Assembly (NCBI RefSeq): GCF_042654365.1
Contig: NZ_JBHSGG010000031.1
Coordinates: 1 to 64,000, forward strand
Length of the DNA: 64,000 bases
Origin: Coralloluteibacterium thermophilum
GTDB taxonomy: Bacteria; Pseudomonadota; Gammaproteobacteria; Xanthomonadales; Xanthomonadaceae
Direction of reading: 5' to 3'
Shown here: positions 15,527-26,109 of the stretch, one piece after another
How the letters are laid out: every line of letters starts with the position of its first letter
Numbering within the stretch: the first letter of the stretch is position 1
Notes under the pieces: model-generated
The model's database searches: none
Told to the model about the DNA's origin: nothing
Seen by the model: the letters and a program-made list of their open reading frames with translations, nothing else
Position numbers and translations under genes: made by a program

Positions 15527-16780
15527 ATGAGCCAGCCCTCCGACGACATCCTCATCCTCGGTGGCGGCGCCATCGGTCTTTCCTGTGCCCTCCACCTGCT
15601 GCGCGCCGGCCGCGGGGTGCGCGTGCTCGACCAGGGACGCGCCGGCTGCGGCAGCTCGCACGGCAACTGCGGGACCATCACCCCGAGCCACGCCGCGCCG
15701 CTCGCCGGGCCGGGCACCCTGCTCAAGGCGTTGAAGTGGGTGGGGCGTCCCGACGCGCCGCTCTACATCCGCCCGCGCGTGGACCTCGACCTCGCCGACT
15801 GGCTGCTGCGCTTCGCCCTGCGCTGCAACCGCCGCGACTGGCGCGCCAGCGCCGGGGCCAAGGCGCGCCTGCTGCTGGCCTCGCGCGGAATGATGGAGAG
15901 CCTCGTGGCGGAGGAAGGGCTGGACTGCCACTTCTCGCACGACGGCCTCTGGTACGTGTGCCGCGATGCCGCGGCCTTCGAGCGCGAGGCGCGCGACGCC
16001 GAGGCGCTGCGCGAGTTCGGGGTGGACGTGCGCCTGCTGTCCGGCGCCGAGGCCGAGGCCGGCGAGCCCGCGCTGCGCCCGGGCGTGGCCGGCGCGATCG
16101 CGTTCCCGGGCGACGCCAGCCTGCGTCCCGACTGCTACGTCGCCGAGCTGGCGCGGCGCGTGCGCGAGCGCGGCGGCGTCGTCGAGGAGGACTGCCGCGT
16201 GCTGGGCCTGGAACAGGACGGCGGGCGCATCGTCGGCGTCCACACCGAGCGCGGCCCGCGCCGTGGCGGCGAGGTGCTGCTCGCGCTGGGCGCCTGGAGC
16301 CCGCAGGTGGCACGCGGGCTCGGCCTGACCATCCCGGTGCAGCCGGGCAAGGGCTACTCCATCACCTACGACCGCCCGGTGCTGACGCCCTCGCGCCCGC
16401 TGGTGCTGAAGGAGCCGCAGGTCTGCGTGACCGCGTGGCGCGACGGTTTCCGGCTCGGCAGCACCATGGAGTTCTCCGGCTACGACGCCAGCCTCAACCG
16501 CACCCGCCTCGACGCGCTGGTGCGCGGCGCGCACGCCTTCCTGCACGAGCCGGTGGGCCCGGTCCTGCGCGAGGAGTGGTACGGCTGGCGGCCGATGGTC
16601 TACGACGACCTCCCGCTCATCGGGCGTGCGCCACGCTACGCGAACCTGTGGCTCGCGACCGGGCACGGCATGCTCGGCATGAGCATGTCGGCGATCACCG
16701 GCCAGATGGTGGCGGACCTCGTCGCCGGGCGCGCGCCGCCGGTCGATCCCAGACCCTACGATCCCGGACGCTTCGCATGA
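15527..16780 (+). CDS. FAD-dependent oxidoreductase, D-amino-acid dehydrogenase (DadA) like
   Basis: A 417-residue protein of the DAO/DadA fold. The Rossmann FAD motif ILGGGAIGLSCALHLLRAG is at residues 9-27, followed by the family's SHGNCGTITPSHAAPLA region. The C-terminal part has WYGWRPMVYDDLPLIGR and LATGHGMLGMSMSAITGQ, typical of membrane-linked D-amino-acid or D-hydroxyproline dehydrogenases. Expected reaction: oxidative deamination of a D-amino acid to an oxo acid with electrons passed to quinone. Substrate unknown. No ribosome site is visible; a TACACT box 9 bases before the ATG suggests a very short or absent leader. Its stop overlaps gor by 4 bases. Confidence 0.88.
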   Translation: MSQPSDDILILGGGAIGLSCALHLLRAGRGVRVLDQGRAGCGSSHGNCGTITPSHAAPLAGPGTLLKALKWVGRPDAPLYIRPRVDLDLADWLLRFALRCNRRDWRASAGAKARLLLASRGMMESLVAEEGLDCHFSHDGLWYVCRDAAAFEREARDAEALREFGVDVRLLSGAEAEAGEPALRPGVAGAIAFPGDASLRPDCYVAELARRVRERGGVVEEDCRVLGLEQDGGRIVGVHTERGPRRGGEVLLALGAWSPQVARGLGLTIPVQPGKGYSITYDRPVLTPSRPLVLKEPQVCVTAWRDGFRLGSTMEFSGYDASLNRTRLDALVRGAHAFLHEPVGPVLREEWYGWRPMVYDDLPLIGRAPRYANLWLATGHGMLGMSMSAITGQMVADLVAGRAPPVDPRPYDPGRFA

Positions 16781-18126
16781 CCCAGACCCACGATCTCATC
16801 GTCCTCGGCGCCGGTTCCGGCGGCATGGCCACCGCGCAGCGCGCGGCGGCGCACGGGGCGAAGGTCGTGGTGGTCGAGCCCGGACCGGTCGGCGGCACCT
16901 GCATCCACGTCGGCTGCGTGCCCAAGAAGGCGACGTGGCTGGCGGCGCAGCTCGCCTACGCGCAGGGGCTCGCACGCGAGTACGGCTTCCCGCTGACGCC
17001 GGCGGGGCTGGACTGGCCGCGCTTCGTGGCGCGCCGCAGCGAGTACATCCGCGGCATCGAGGGCCGCTACCGGGAGCGCTTCGAGACGCTCGGCATCGGG
17101 ATCGTCGCCGAGCGCGGGCGCCTGCTCGGCGCGGGCCGCGTGCAGGCGGGCGCGCGCACGCTGAGCGCGCCGAGCATCCTCGTGGCGACCGGCTCCGCCC
17201 CGGTCCGCCCGGAGGTGGCCGGCGCCGACCTCGGCGAGGATTCCGACGGCTTCTTCGCCTGGACCCGGGCGCCGAGGCGGGTTGCCTTCATCGGCGGCGG
17301 CTACATCTCGGTGGAACTGGCCGGCATGCTCTGTGCGCTGGGCGTCGACGTGACCATCTACGCGCGCGAGCGCCAGTTGCTGGCGCAGTTCGACACCGAG
17401 AGCGCGGACTTCCTCGGCCGCCGCATGGCCGACGAGGGCGTGGACGTGCGCTGCGGCGCCAGCGTGGACCGCCTGTCGCGCGAGGACGACGGCATCGCCG
17501 TGCACTGCGAGGGCGGTGCGGGCGGCAGCCGCGGCTTCGACCACGTGGTGTGGGCGGTCGGGCGTCGTCCGCGCACGCAGGACATCGGCCTGGAGGAGGC
17601 CGGCGTGCGCACCGACGCGCGCGGGCGCATCGTGGTCGACCACGAGTTCGGCACCAGCGCGCCCGGCGTCTACGCCGTCGGCGACTGCACCACGCTGCGC
17701 CCGCTGACGCCGGTCGCGGTCGCCTGCGGCCGCCGCCTGGCCGACCGGCTGTTCGGGCAGGGCGAGCCGAAGCCGATCGAGCTCGACCTGATCCCCAGCG
17801 TGGTCTTCGGCCACCCGCCGTTCGCCAGTGTCGGCCTCTCCGAGCGCGAGGCGCGCGAGCGCCATGGCGACGCCCTGCGCATCTACCGCTCCGAGTACCG
17901 CGCCCTGCGCACCGGCCTCGCTGGCCGCGCCTGCGCAAGCCGCATCAAGCTGATCTGCGCCGGCGACGAGGAGCGCGTGGTGGGCCTGCACATCGTCGGC
18001 GAGAGCGCCGACGATGTGGTCCAGGGCTTCGCCGTCGCCATGGCGATGGGCGCGACCAAGCGCGATTTCGACCGCACCGTGGCGGTGCACCCGACGGTGG
18101 GCGAGGAGGTCGTGACGCTGGCCTAG
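16777..18126 (+). CDS. gor: glutathione-disulfide reductase
   Basis: A 449-residue flavoprotein that reduces GSSG with NADPH. The FAD motif VLGAGSGGMATAQRAAAHGA is at the N terminus. The redox-active disulfide is in GGTCIHVGCVPKK, exactly the C-x4-C spacing and KK tail of glutathione reductases. The NAD(P) motif is FIGGGYISVELAGML, a second FAD motif is YAVGDCT, and the C-terminal catalytic His-Glu motif is VHPTVGEE. ATG at 16777 overlaps the preceding DadA-like stop (ATGA), so the two are translationally coupled. Confidence 0.95.
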   Translation: MTQTHDLIVLGAGSGGMATAQRAAAHGAKVVVVEPGPVGGTCIHVGCVPKKATWLAAQLAYAQGLAREYGFPLTPAGLDWPRFVARRSEYIRGIEGRYRERFETLGIGIVAERGRLLGAGRVQAGARTLSAPSILVATGSAPVRPEVAGADLGEDSDGFFAWTRAPRRVAFIGGGYISVELAGMLCALGVDVTIYARERQLLAQFDTESADFLGRRMADEGVDVRCGASVDRLSREDDGIAVHCEGGAGGSRGFDHVVWAVGRRPRTQDIGLEEAGVRTDARGRIVVDHEFGTSAPGVYAVGDCTTLRPLTPVAVACGRRLADRLFGQGEPKPIELDLIPSVVFGHPPFASVGLSEREARERHGDALRIYRSEYRALRTGLAGRACASRIKLICAGDEERVVGLHIVGESADDVVQGFAVAMAMGATKRDFDRTVAVHPTVGEEVVTLA

Positions 18127-18266
18127 CCTGAGGAGCGGAACATGAGGAGTGGCGAGGAGTGAAAGATGAGGAGCGAGAAAAGGAGGGGTGCGGTCGCCGG
18201 CCCTCGTTTCTCACTCCTCTCCACTCACTCCTAGGCCGTCACTCCTCCCCAGCCGCTCCTCACCTC
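18127..18266. repeat. imperfect inverted repeat (locus C)
   Basis: Between gor and hutG. The first half is almost purely purine (repeated GAGGAGYGRNRA units, 18130-18190) and the second half is the pyrimidine-rich mirror (CTCGTTTCTCACTCCTC-like, 18204-18266). Same family as loci B, E and H by shared GAGGAG-GAAA and CTCGTTTCTC words. Confidence 0.8.
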
Positions 18267-18280
18267 CGTACGATGTCCGG

Positions 18281-19087
18281 ATGGACATCTACACCCTTCA
18301 CCGCGGCAGCGCGCCGCTGCTCGTCAGCCTTCCGCACGACGGCACCCTCGTGCCGGAGGACATCGCCGCCGATCTCACCGACGAGGCGCGCCGGGTGCCG
18401 GACACCGACTGGCACGTCTCCACGCTCTATGCGTTCGCGCGCGAGCTGGGCGCGTCGGTCCTGGTGCCGACGCACTCGCGCTACGTGATCGACCTCAACC
18501 GTTCGGAGGACGACGTCTCGCTGTATCCGGGGCAGAACACGACGGGCCTGTGCCCGGTCGTGCGGTTCTCCGGCGACCCGGTCTACCGGCCGGGGCGCGC
18601 GCCGTCGCCGGAGGCGGTGCGTGCGCGGGTCGAGCGCTACTGGCGCCCCTACCACCGCGCGCTCGCGGAGGAGATCGCGCGCCTGCGCGACCTGCACGGG
18701 CGGGTGGTGCTGTGGGAGGGACATTCCATCCGCGGCGAGCTGCCCTTCCTGTTCGAGGGACGCCTGCCGGACCTCAACCTCGGCACCGCGGCCGGCGTGA
18801 GCTGCTCCGCCGATCTGCAGGCGCGGCTGGAAGCGGTCCTGCGCGCCCAGGACGGCTACACCTGGGTCGCGAACGGGCGCTTCAAGGGCGGGCACATCAC
18901 CCGTCACTACGGCCGTCCGGCCGAGGGCGTGGAGGCGGTGCAGCTCGAGCTGGCGCAGCGCTGCTACATGGACGAGGACAGCTTCGGGTACCTGCCGGAG
19001 CGCGCCGCCCGCCTGCAGCCCCTGCTCCGCGCCCTGCTGGACGCCTGCCTCCGGCACGCGCAGGTCGAGCGCAGCGGAACCGCCTAG
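18281..19087 (+). CDS. hutG: N-formylglutamate amidohydrolase
   Basis: A 268-residue FGase-family zinc hydrolase. The motifs LLVSLPHDG, TDWHVSTLY, RYVIDLNRSE and VVLWEGHSIRGELPFLFEG are the conserved metal-binding and substrate blocks. In histidine breakdown the enzyme converts N-formylglutamate to glutamate and formate; no other hut gene is in the window. ATG at 18281 has no ribosome site, and a TACGAT box lies 7 bases upstream. The frame opens earlier inside repeat locus C, but that extension is unlike the family. Confidence 0.92.
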   Translation: MDIYTLHRGSAPLLVSLPHDGTLVPEDIAADLTDEARRVPDTDWHVSTLYAFARELGASVLVPTHSRYVIDLNRSEDDVSLYPGQNTTGLCPVVRFSGDPVYRPGRAPSPEAVRARVERYWRPYHRALAEEIARLRDLHGRVVLWEGHSIRGELPFLFEGRLPDLNLGTAAGVSCSADLQARLEAVLRAQDGYTWVANGRFKGGHITRHYGRPAEGVEAVQLELAQRCYMDEDSFGYLPERAARLQPLLRALLDACLRHAQVERSGTA

Positions 19088-19539
19088 CGGCGCGCCTCGC
19101 GACGCAGGTCGTCGGCCAGCACCGCCGGCAGGATGTGGTGCGCGCTCAGGCGGGCGATCGGCAGCCCGCCGGGCGCGCGCGGGTCGATCCACGCCAGCTC
19201 CGCGATCTCGCCCGCCGGCGCCGGCGCCCCCTCGGCCTCGACCAGGAAGGCTTCGCCGCGCACGCGGCGGCCTGGTTCGTTGACCGCGAGGTCCTCGAAC
19301 ACGCCGAGCGGACGCGCCGTGTCCGCGCGCAGCCGCAGGCCCAGTTCCTCGGCCAGTTCGCGCGCCAGCGTGTCCAGCGAACGCTCCCCCGGCTCGCGCT
19401 TGCCGCCGGGCTGGATGAAGGCGTCGCTGCCGAGCTTGCGCACCAGCAGCACGCGCCCGTCCGCATCGCGGATCACGGCGATCACGATGTCGATGCAGTC
19501 GGCGGCGCGCTCGCCGTCGAGGGGGATGTCGGGCCGCAT
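19084..19539 (-). CDS. Nudix hydrolase
   Basis: A 151-residue Nudix protein. The Nudix box is complete: GGKREPGERSL, then ARELAEELGL, fitting G-x5-E-x7-REU-x-EE-x-GU at about residues 45-67. Substrate unknown (a nucleoside diphosphate-X compound). Its ATG is 2 bases beyond the parE stop, so it is probably co-transcribed downstream of parE. Its stop codon shares the palindrome CTAG with the stop of the convergent hutG. Confidence 0.9.
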   Translation of the reverse strand: MRPDIPLDGERAADCIDIVIAVIRDADGRVLLVRKLGSDAFIQPGGKREPGERSLDTLARELAEELGLRLRADTARPLGVFEDLAVNEPGRRVRGEAFLVEAEGAPAPAGEIAELAWIDPRAPGGLPIARLSAHHILPAVLADDLRREARR

Positions 19540-19541
19540 GC

Positions 19542-21431
19542 TCAGACCTCGAGCGTGGCCATGTCGCCCTTGGCTTCCAGCCAGTTCTTGCGGTCCGATG
19601 CGCGCTTCTTCGACAGCAGCATGTCCATGAGGCCGCGGGTGCCGTCGTCGTCGTCGACGGTGAGCTGCACCAGGCGCCTCGTGTCCGGGTGGATGGCCGA
19701 CTCGCGCAGCTGCGGCGGGTTCATCTCGCCCAGGCCCTTGAAGCGGGTGACCGACACCGCGCCCTTGATCTTCTCGCGCTCGATCTTCTCGAGGATGACC
19801 CGCTTTTCCTCCTCGTCGAGCGCGTAGAACACTTGCTTGCCCACGTCGATGCGGAACAGCGGCGGCATGGCGACGAAGACGTGGCCGGCGGCGACCAGGG
19901 CGGGGAAGTGCTTGAGGAACAGGGCCGAGAGCAGGGTGGCGATGTGCAGCCCGTCGGAATCGGCGTCGGCGAGCACGATGATCTTGCCGTAGCGCAGGCC
20001 CGAGATGTCGTCCTTGCCCGGGTCGCAGCCGATGGCGACGGCGAGGTCGTGGACCTCCTGCGAGGCGAGCACGCTGCCGGACTCCACCTCCCAGGTGTTG
20101 AGGATCTTGCCGCGCAGCGGAAGGATGGCCTGGAAGTCCTTGTCGCGCGCCTGCCGCGCGCTGCCGCCCGCGGAGTCGCCCTCGACCAGGAACAGCTCGG
20201 TGCGCGAGAGGTCCTGGCTGATGCAGTCGGCGAGCTTGCCGGGCAGGGCCGGCCCCTGGGTGATCTTCTTGCGGACGATCTGCTTCTCGGTCTTGAGCCG
20301 CACCTGCGCGCGCTCGATGGCCAGCTGTGCGATGCGCGTGCCCATCTCCACGTTCTGGTTCAGCCACAGCGAGAAGGCGTCGTGCGCGGCGCCCTCGACC
20401 ACGCCGGCGGCCTGCCGCGACGACAGGCGCTCCTTGGTCTGCCCGCTGAACTGCGGGTCGGTCATCTTGAGCGAGAGCACGAAGGCGACGCGGTCCCAGA
20501 CGTCCTCGGGCGCCAACTTGACGCCGCGCGGCAGCATGTTGCGGAAGTCGCAGAACTCGCGCAGGGCGTCGGTGACGCCCGAGCGCAGGCCGTTGACGTG
20601 GGTGCCGTGCTGCGCGGTCGGGATCAGGTTGACGTAGCTCTCCTGGACCAGCTCGCCGTCCGGCACCCAGGCCATGGCCCAGTCCACCACCTCGGTCTCG
20701 CGGGTCAGGTGGCCGAGGAAGAGTTCCGGCGGCAGCAGCTCGCGGTCGGCCAGCTCGCCCTTGAGGTAGTCGCGCAGGCCGTTCTCGTAGAACCACTCCG
20801 CGCGCTCGCCGGTGGCCTCGTCGTACAGGCGCACGGTCAGGCCGGGGCACAGCACCGCCTTGGCGCGCAGCAGGTGCCGCAGCGGGCGCAGGGCGAACTT
20901 CGGGGTGTCGAAGTACTTCGGGTCGGGCCAGAAGCGCAGGCGGGTGCCCGTGTTCTTCCTGCCGACCGTACCCACGACCTCGAGCGGCGAGGCCGCGTCG
21001 CCGTCGCGGAACTCCATGCGGTGCTCCTGGCCGCCGCGCTTGATGAACAGCTCGACCCTGTTCGACAGCGCGTTGACCACGGAGACGCCCACGCCGTGCA
21101 GGCCGCCGGAGAAGGTGTAGTTGCGGTTGGAGAACTTTCCGCCCGCGTGGAGGCGGGTGAGGATCAGCTCCACGCCCGGGATCTTCTCCTCGGGGTGGAT
21201 GTCCACCGGCATGCCGCGGCCGTCGTCGGCGACCTCGCAGGAGCCGTCGGCGAACAGGGTGACCTCCACCGTCTTCGCGTGGCCGGCCAGCGCCTCGTCC
21301 ACGGAGTTGTCGATGACCTCCTGGGCCAGGTGGTTGGGGCGCGCGGTGTCGGTGTACATGCCGGGCCGCCGCTTGACCGGGTCGAGACCCGAGAGGACTT
21401 CGATGTCGGCGGCGTCGTAACGGCTGGTCAT
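19542..21431 (-). CDS. parE: DNA topoisomerase IV subunit B
   Basis: A 629-residue type IIA topoisomerase ATPase subunit that decatenates replicated chromosomes with ParC. GHKL ATPase motifs are NSVDEALAGH, DDGRGMPVD and GGLHGVGVSVVNALS. The TOPRIM domain has VEGDSAGGSARQ and LADADSDGLHIATLL. The length and lack of the long GyrB insertion indicate ParE rather than GyrB. Divergent from pyrG, with 144 bases between starts. The ATG at 21431 begins MTSRYDAADIEVL as in relatives. Confidence 0.96.
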   Translation of the reverse strand: MTSRYDAADIEVLSGLDPVKRRPGMYTDTARPNHLAQEVIDNSVDEALAGHAKTVEVTLFADGSCEVADDGRGMPVDIHPEEKIPGVELILTRLHAGGKFSNRNYTFSGGLHGVGVSVVNALSNRVELFIKRGGQEHRMEFRDGDAASPLEVVGTVGRKNTGTRLRFWPDPKYFDTPKFALRPLRHLLRAKAVLCPGLTVRLYDEATGERAEWFYENGLRDYLKGELADRELLPPELFLGHLTRETEVVDWAMAWVPDGELVQESYVNLIPTAQHGTHVNGLRSGVTDALREFCDFRNMLPRGVKLAPEDVWDRVAFVLSLKMTDPQFSGQTKERLSSRQAAGVVEGAAHDAFSLWLNQNVEMGTRIAQLAIERAQVRLKTEKQIVRKKITQGPALPGKLADCISQDLSRTELFLVEGDSAGGSARQARDKDFQAILPLRGKILNTWEVESGSVLASQEVHDLAVAIGCDPGKDDISGLRYGKIIVLADADSDGLHIATLLSALFLKHFPALVAAGHVFVAMPPLFRIDVGKQVFYALDEEEKRVILEKIEREKIKGAVSVTRFKGLGEMNPPQLRESAIHPDTRRLVQLTVDDDDGTRGLMDMLLSKKRASDRKNWLEAKGDMATLEV

Positions 21432-21575
21432 GCGGATCGGGAAACCGGTGGATCGGGGCGCGCAGGATGGGGGCTCCGCCCGCGCTCGGCAAGCGTGCCG
21501 GTGGGGACCGGGCCGCGCCGCTCGCCCGCCGCGAGGGGAGCCGGTAGAATGCCGCTTTCCGGTAGCGCTCTCTCC

Positions 21576-23252
<1,677 letters not shown>

Positions 23253-23254
23253 CG

Positions 23255-24088
23255 ATGCAACTCTGTGGATTCGAGGTCGGTCTCGACCAGCCGCTGTTCC
23301 TGATCGCCGGCCCCTGCGTCATCGAGTCGATGCAGCTGCAGCTCGACGTCGCCGGGCGGCTCAAGGAGATCACCGCCGCGGTCGGCATGAACTTCATCTT
23401 CAAGTCGTCCTTCGACAAGGCCAACCGCACCTCGGGCACCTCGTTCCGCGGCCCGGGGCTCGAGGAGGGGCTGAAGGTGCTGGCGGAGGTGAAGCGCCAG
23501 ATCGGCGTGCCGGTCATCACCGACGTGCACGAGTACACGCCGATGGACGAGGTCGCGGCGGTGGTCGACGTGCTGCAGACCCCAGCCTTCCTCTGCCGCC
23601 AGACCGACTTCATCCAGAAGGTCGCCTCGGCAGGCCGTCCGGTGAACATCAAGAAGGGCCAGTTCCTCTCGCCCTGGGAGATGAAGCACGTCACCGACAA
23701 GGCGAAGGCGACCGGCAACACGCAGATCATGGCCTGCGAGCGCGGCGCCAGCTTCGGCTACAACAACCTGGTGTCCGACATGCGCAGCCTGTCGGTGATG
23801 CGCGATACCGGCTGCCCGGTGGTGTTCGACGCCACCCACTCGGTGCAGTTGCCGGGCGGCGCCGGCGGCAAGTCCGGCGGGCAGCGCGAGTTCGTGCCGG
23901 TGCTGTCGCGGGCGGCGGTGGCGGTCGGCATCGCCGGCCTGTTCGCCGAGACCCATCCTGACCCGGACAAGGCCCTGTCCGACGGGCCCAACGCCTGGCC
24001 GCTGTCGAGGATGCAGGCCCTGCTCGAGAACCTGATGGCGCTCGACGCCGTCACCAAGAAGAACGGCTTCCTCGAGTCCGATGCCTGA
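23255..24088 (+). CDS. kdsA: 3-deoxy-8-phosphooctulonate synthase
   Basis: A 277-residue enzyme that condenses PEP with arabinose 5-phosphate to make KDO-8-phosphate for lipid A/LPS inner core. Motifs: FLIAGPCVIES, FKSSFDKANRTS, FRGPGLEEGL, TDVHEY and ETHPDPDKALSDGPN. The cysteine in AGPCVIES, where E. coli has Asn, and SDGPN in place of CDGPS mark the metal-dependent class. Starts 2 bases after the pyrG stop. Confidence 0.96.
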   Translation: MQLCGFEVGLDQPLFLIAGPCVIESMQLQLDVAGRLKEITAAVGMNFIFKSSFDKANRTSGTSFRGPGLEEGLKVLAEVKRQIGVPVITDVHEYTPMDEVAAVVDVLQTPAFLCRQTDFIQKVASAGRPVNIKKGQFLSPWEMKHVTDKAKATGNTQIMACERGASFGYNNLVSDMRSLSVMRDTGCPVVFDATHSVQLPGGAGGKSGGQREFVPVLSRAAVAVGIAGLFAETHPDPDKALSDGPNAWPLSRMQALLENLMALDAVTKKNGFLESDA

Positions 24089-24473
24089 GCCCGACGGCTC
24101 GGACCCAGCCGCCGCCGGTCCCGCCGCGCGCGCGGCCGGCCTGCTGCGGCGCAACCCCGGCCGCGCCGCCCTGGTGCTGGCGTGCCTCGCCCTCGTGGTG
24201 GCGGCTGCGCTCGCCGCTGCGGTGGTGGCGACCATCGCGGTGCCCGGCGACGGCGGGCACGCGTCCGCCGTGATCGGGCCGGTCGTCAAGGGCGGCCTCG
24301 TCGTGCTCGCCCTCGACGCGCTGGCGATCCTCGTCCTCGCTATCCTTGCGCTCCATCGCGGCCGCCAGCGCGTGCCGGCGGCGGTCGCGCTGGCGGCCCT
24401 CGCCGGGACGGCGTGGCTGCTCTTCCGATTCCCGATCTCCCTTCCGTTCCCTCACAGGATCGTTCCTTCATGA
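24081..24473 (+). CDS. hypothetical membrane protein between kdsA and eno
   Basis: A 130-residue frame overlapping the kdsA end by 8 bases and the eno start by 4 (ATGA). It has three or four hydrophobic helices (about residues 28-52, 65-85 and 95-115) with short basic loops, consistent with a real inner-membrane protein. I do not recognise a family. The two-sided overlap in an operon favours a real gene that couples kdsA and eno translation. Confidence 0.55.
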   Translation: MPEPDGSDPAAAGPAARAAGLLRRNPGRAALVLACLALVVAAALAAAVVATIAVPGDGGHASAVIGPVVKGGLVVLALDALAILVLAILALHRGRQRVPAAVALAALAGTAWLLFRFPISLPFPHRIVPS

Positions 24474-25756
24474 CCACCATCACCGCCGTTCTCGCCCGCG
24501 AGATCCTCGATTCCCGCGGCAATCCCACGCTCGAAGCCGAAGTCACCCTCGCCGACGGCGCCGTCGGGCGCGCGGCGGTGCCCTCGGGCGCTTCGACCGG
24601 CAGCAAGGAGGCGGTGGAACTGCGCGACGGCGACAAGACGCGCTACCTGGGCAAGGGCGTGACCAAGGCGGTGGGCAACGTCAACGACGCGATCGCCGCG
24701 GCGCTGAAGGGCTTCGACGCTGCCGACCAGGCCGGCCTCGACCGCAGGCTGATCGACCTCGACGGGACCGAGAACAAGGGCCGCCTGGGCGCCAACGCGC
24801 TGCTCGGCGTCTCGCTGGCGGCGGCGCATGCCGTGGCCGCTTCGCGCAGGCAGCCGCTGTGGCAGTACCTCGCGGGCGACCGCGCACCGGTGCTGCCGGT
24901 GCCGATGATGAACATCATCAACGGCGGCGCCCATGCCGACAACAACGTCGACCTGCAGGAATTCATGGTGCTGCCGGTCGGCTTCGACCGCTTTTCCGAG
25001 GCGCTGCGTGCCGGCACCGAGATCTTCCACGCGCTCAAGAGCGTGCTGAAGGGGCGCGGCCTCTCCACCGCGGTGGGCGACGAGGGCGGCTTCGCCCCGG
25101 ACCTGCGCTCCAACGTGGAGGCGCTGGACACCATCATGGAAGCCATCGGCAAGGCCGGCTACAAGGCGGGCGAGGACGTGCTGCTCGGCCTCGACGTCGC
25201 CAGCACCGAGTTCCACGACAACGGCAAGTACCACCTCACCGGCGAGGGCAAGCGCCTGACCTCCGAGCAGTTCGTGGACTTCCTCGCCGACTGGTGCGCG
25301 GAGTACCCCATCGTCACCATCGAGGACGGCATGTCCGAGGACGACTGGGACGGCTGGAAGGCGCTCACCGACCGCGTCGGCCAGAAGGTGCAGCTGGTCG
25401 GCGACGACCTGTTCGTGACCAACCCGCGGATCTTCGCGCAGGGCATCGAGCGCGGCGTGGCCAACGCCATCCTGATCAAGGTCAACCAGATCGGCACCCT
25501 GACCGAGACGCTCGAGGCCATCGCCATGGCCGACCGCGCCAGGTACGCGGCGATCGTCTCGCACCGCTCGGGCGAGACCGAGGACACCACCATCGCCGAC
25601 ATCGCCGTGGCGACCACGGCCACCCAGATCAAGACCGGCTCCCTGTGCCGTTCCGACCGCGTGGCGAAGTACAACCAGCTGCTGCGGATCGAATCCGCGC
25701 TGGGCGCCGCCGCGCGCTACGCCGGGCGCGACGCGTTCCCGAATCTGGCACGCTAG
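24470..25756 (+). CDS. eno: enolase
   Basis: A 428-residue glycolytic enzyme interconverting 2-phosphoglycerate and PEP; also a degradosome partner in gammaproteobacteria. Family landmarks are REILDSRGNPTLE, AVPSGASTGSKEAVELRDGD, HADNNVDLQEFM, VGDEGGFAPDL, the metal-binding VTIEDGMSEDDWDGW and VGDDLFVTNP, and the signature ILIKVNQIGTLTET plus SHRSGETEDTTIAD. Start ATG overlaps the preceding membrane-protein stop. Confidence 0.97.
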   Translation: MTTITAVLAREILDSRGNPTLEAEVTLADGAVGRAAVPSGASTGSKEAVELRDGDKTRYLGKGVTKAVGNVNDAIAAALKGFDAADQAGLDRRLIDLDGTENKGRLGANALLGVSLAAAHAVAASRRQPLWQYLAGDRAPVLPVPMMNIINGGAHADNNVDLQEFMVLPVGFDRFSEALRAGTEIFHALKSVLKGRGLSTAVGDEGGFAPDLRSNVEALDTIMEAIGKAGYKAGEDVLLGLDVASTEFHDNGKYHLTGEGKRLTSEQFVDFLADWCAEYPIVTIEDGMSEDDWDGWKALTDRVGQKVQLVGDDLFVTNPRIFAQGIERGVANAILIKVNQIGTLTETLEAIAMADRARYAAIVSHRSGETEDTTIADIAVATTATQIKTGSLCRSDRVAKYNQLLRIESALGAAARYAGRDAFPNLAR

Positions 25757-25800
25757 GCGCGCTCGCTCCTGCGCCTTGATCCGGGTCCGCCGTCCCCTCC

Positions 25801-26109
25801 ATGTTCCGCCTGATCGCGCTCGTGCTGGTCGCGCTGCTGGTGCTTCTGCAGGTCAAGCTGTGGGCGGGCGACGGCAGCTGGCGGCAGGTCGAGGCGCTGG
25901 AGGCCGCGGTCGCCCAGCAGCGCGACGAGAACGCCAGGCTCAAGCTGCGCAACGACGCGCTCGCGGCCGAGGTCGACGACCTCAAGACCGGCGATGACGC
26001 GATCGAGGAACGCGCCCGCTCGGAGCTGGGCATGATCAAGCCGGGCGAGGTCTTCTACCGCGTGGTCGAGCCGCAGCACCCGGCCCGCGACGAGGGGCGG
26101 CGGCCGTGA
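25801..26109 (+). CDS. ftsB: cell division protein FtsB
   Basis: A 102-residue single-pass protein of the FtsQLB divisome complex. A hydrophobic helix at residues 4-20 (LIALVLVALLVLLQVKLW) is followed by a periplasmic coiled coil rich in EALEAAVAQQRDEN-type heptads, then the conserved ARSELGMIKPGEVFYRVVE block that packs on FtsQ. Position between eno and ispD is the classical one. Stop overlaps the ispD start by 4 bases. Confidence 0.95.
   Translation: MFRLIALVLVALLVLLQVKLWAGDGSWRQVEALEAAVAQQRDENARLKLRNDALAAEVDDLKTGDDAIEERARSELGMIKPGEVFYRVVEPQHPARDEGRRP

Noticed and set aside
14135..16666. 843-codon minus-strand frame antisense to the DUF418 and DadA-like genes
   Set aside because: Low-complexity His/Gln/Arg/Ala product, no ribosome site, complete overlap with two well-supported genes.
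19542..21431. gyrB
   Set aside because: The protein is about 630 residues and lacks the long insertion of proteobacterial GyrB; its TOPRIM motif DADSDGLHI is of the ParE type.
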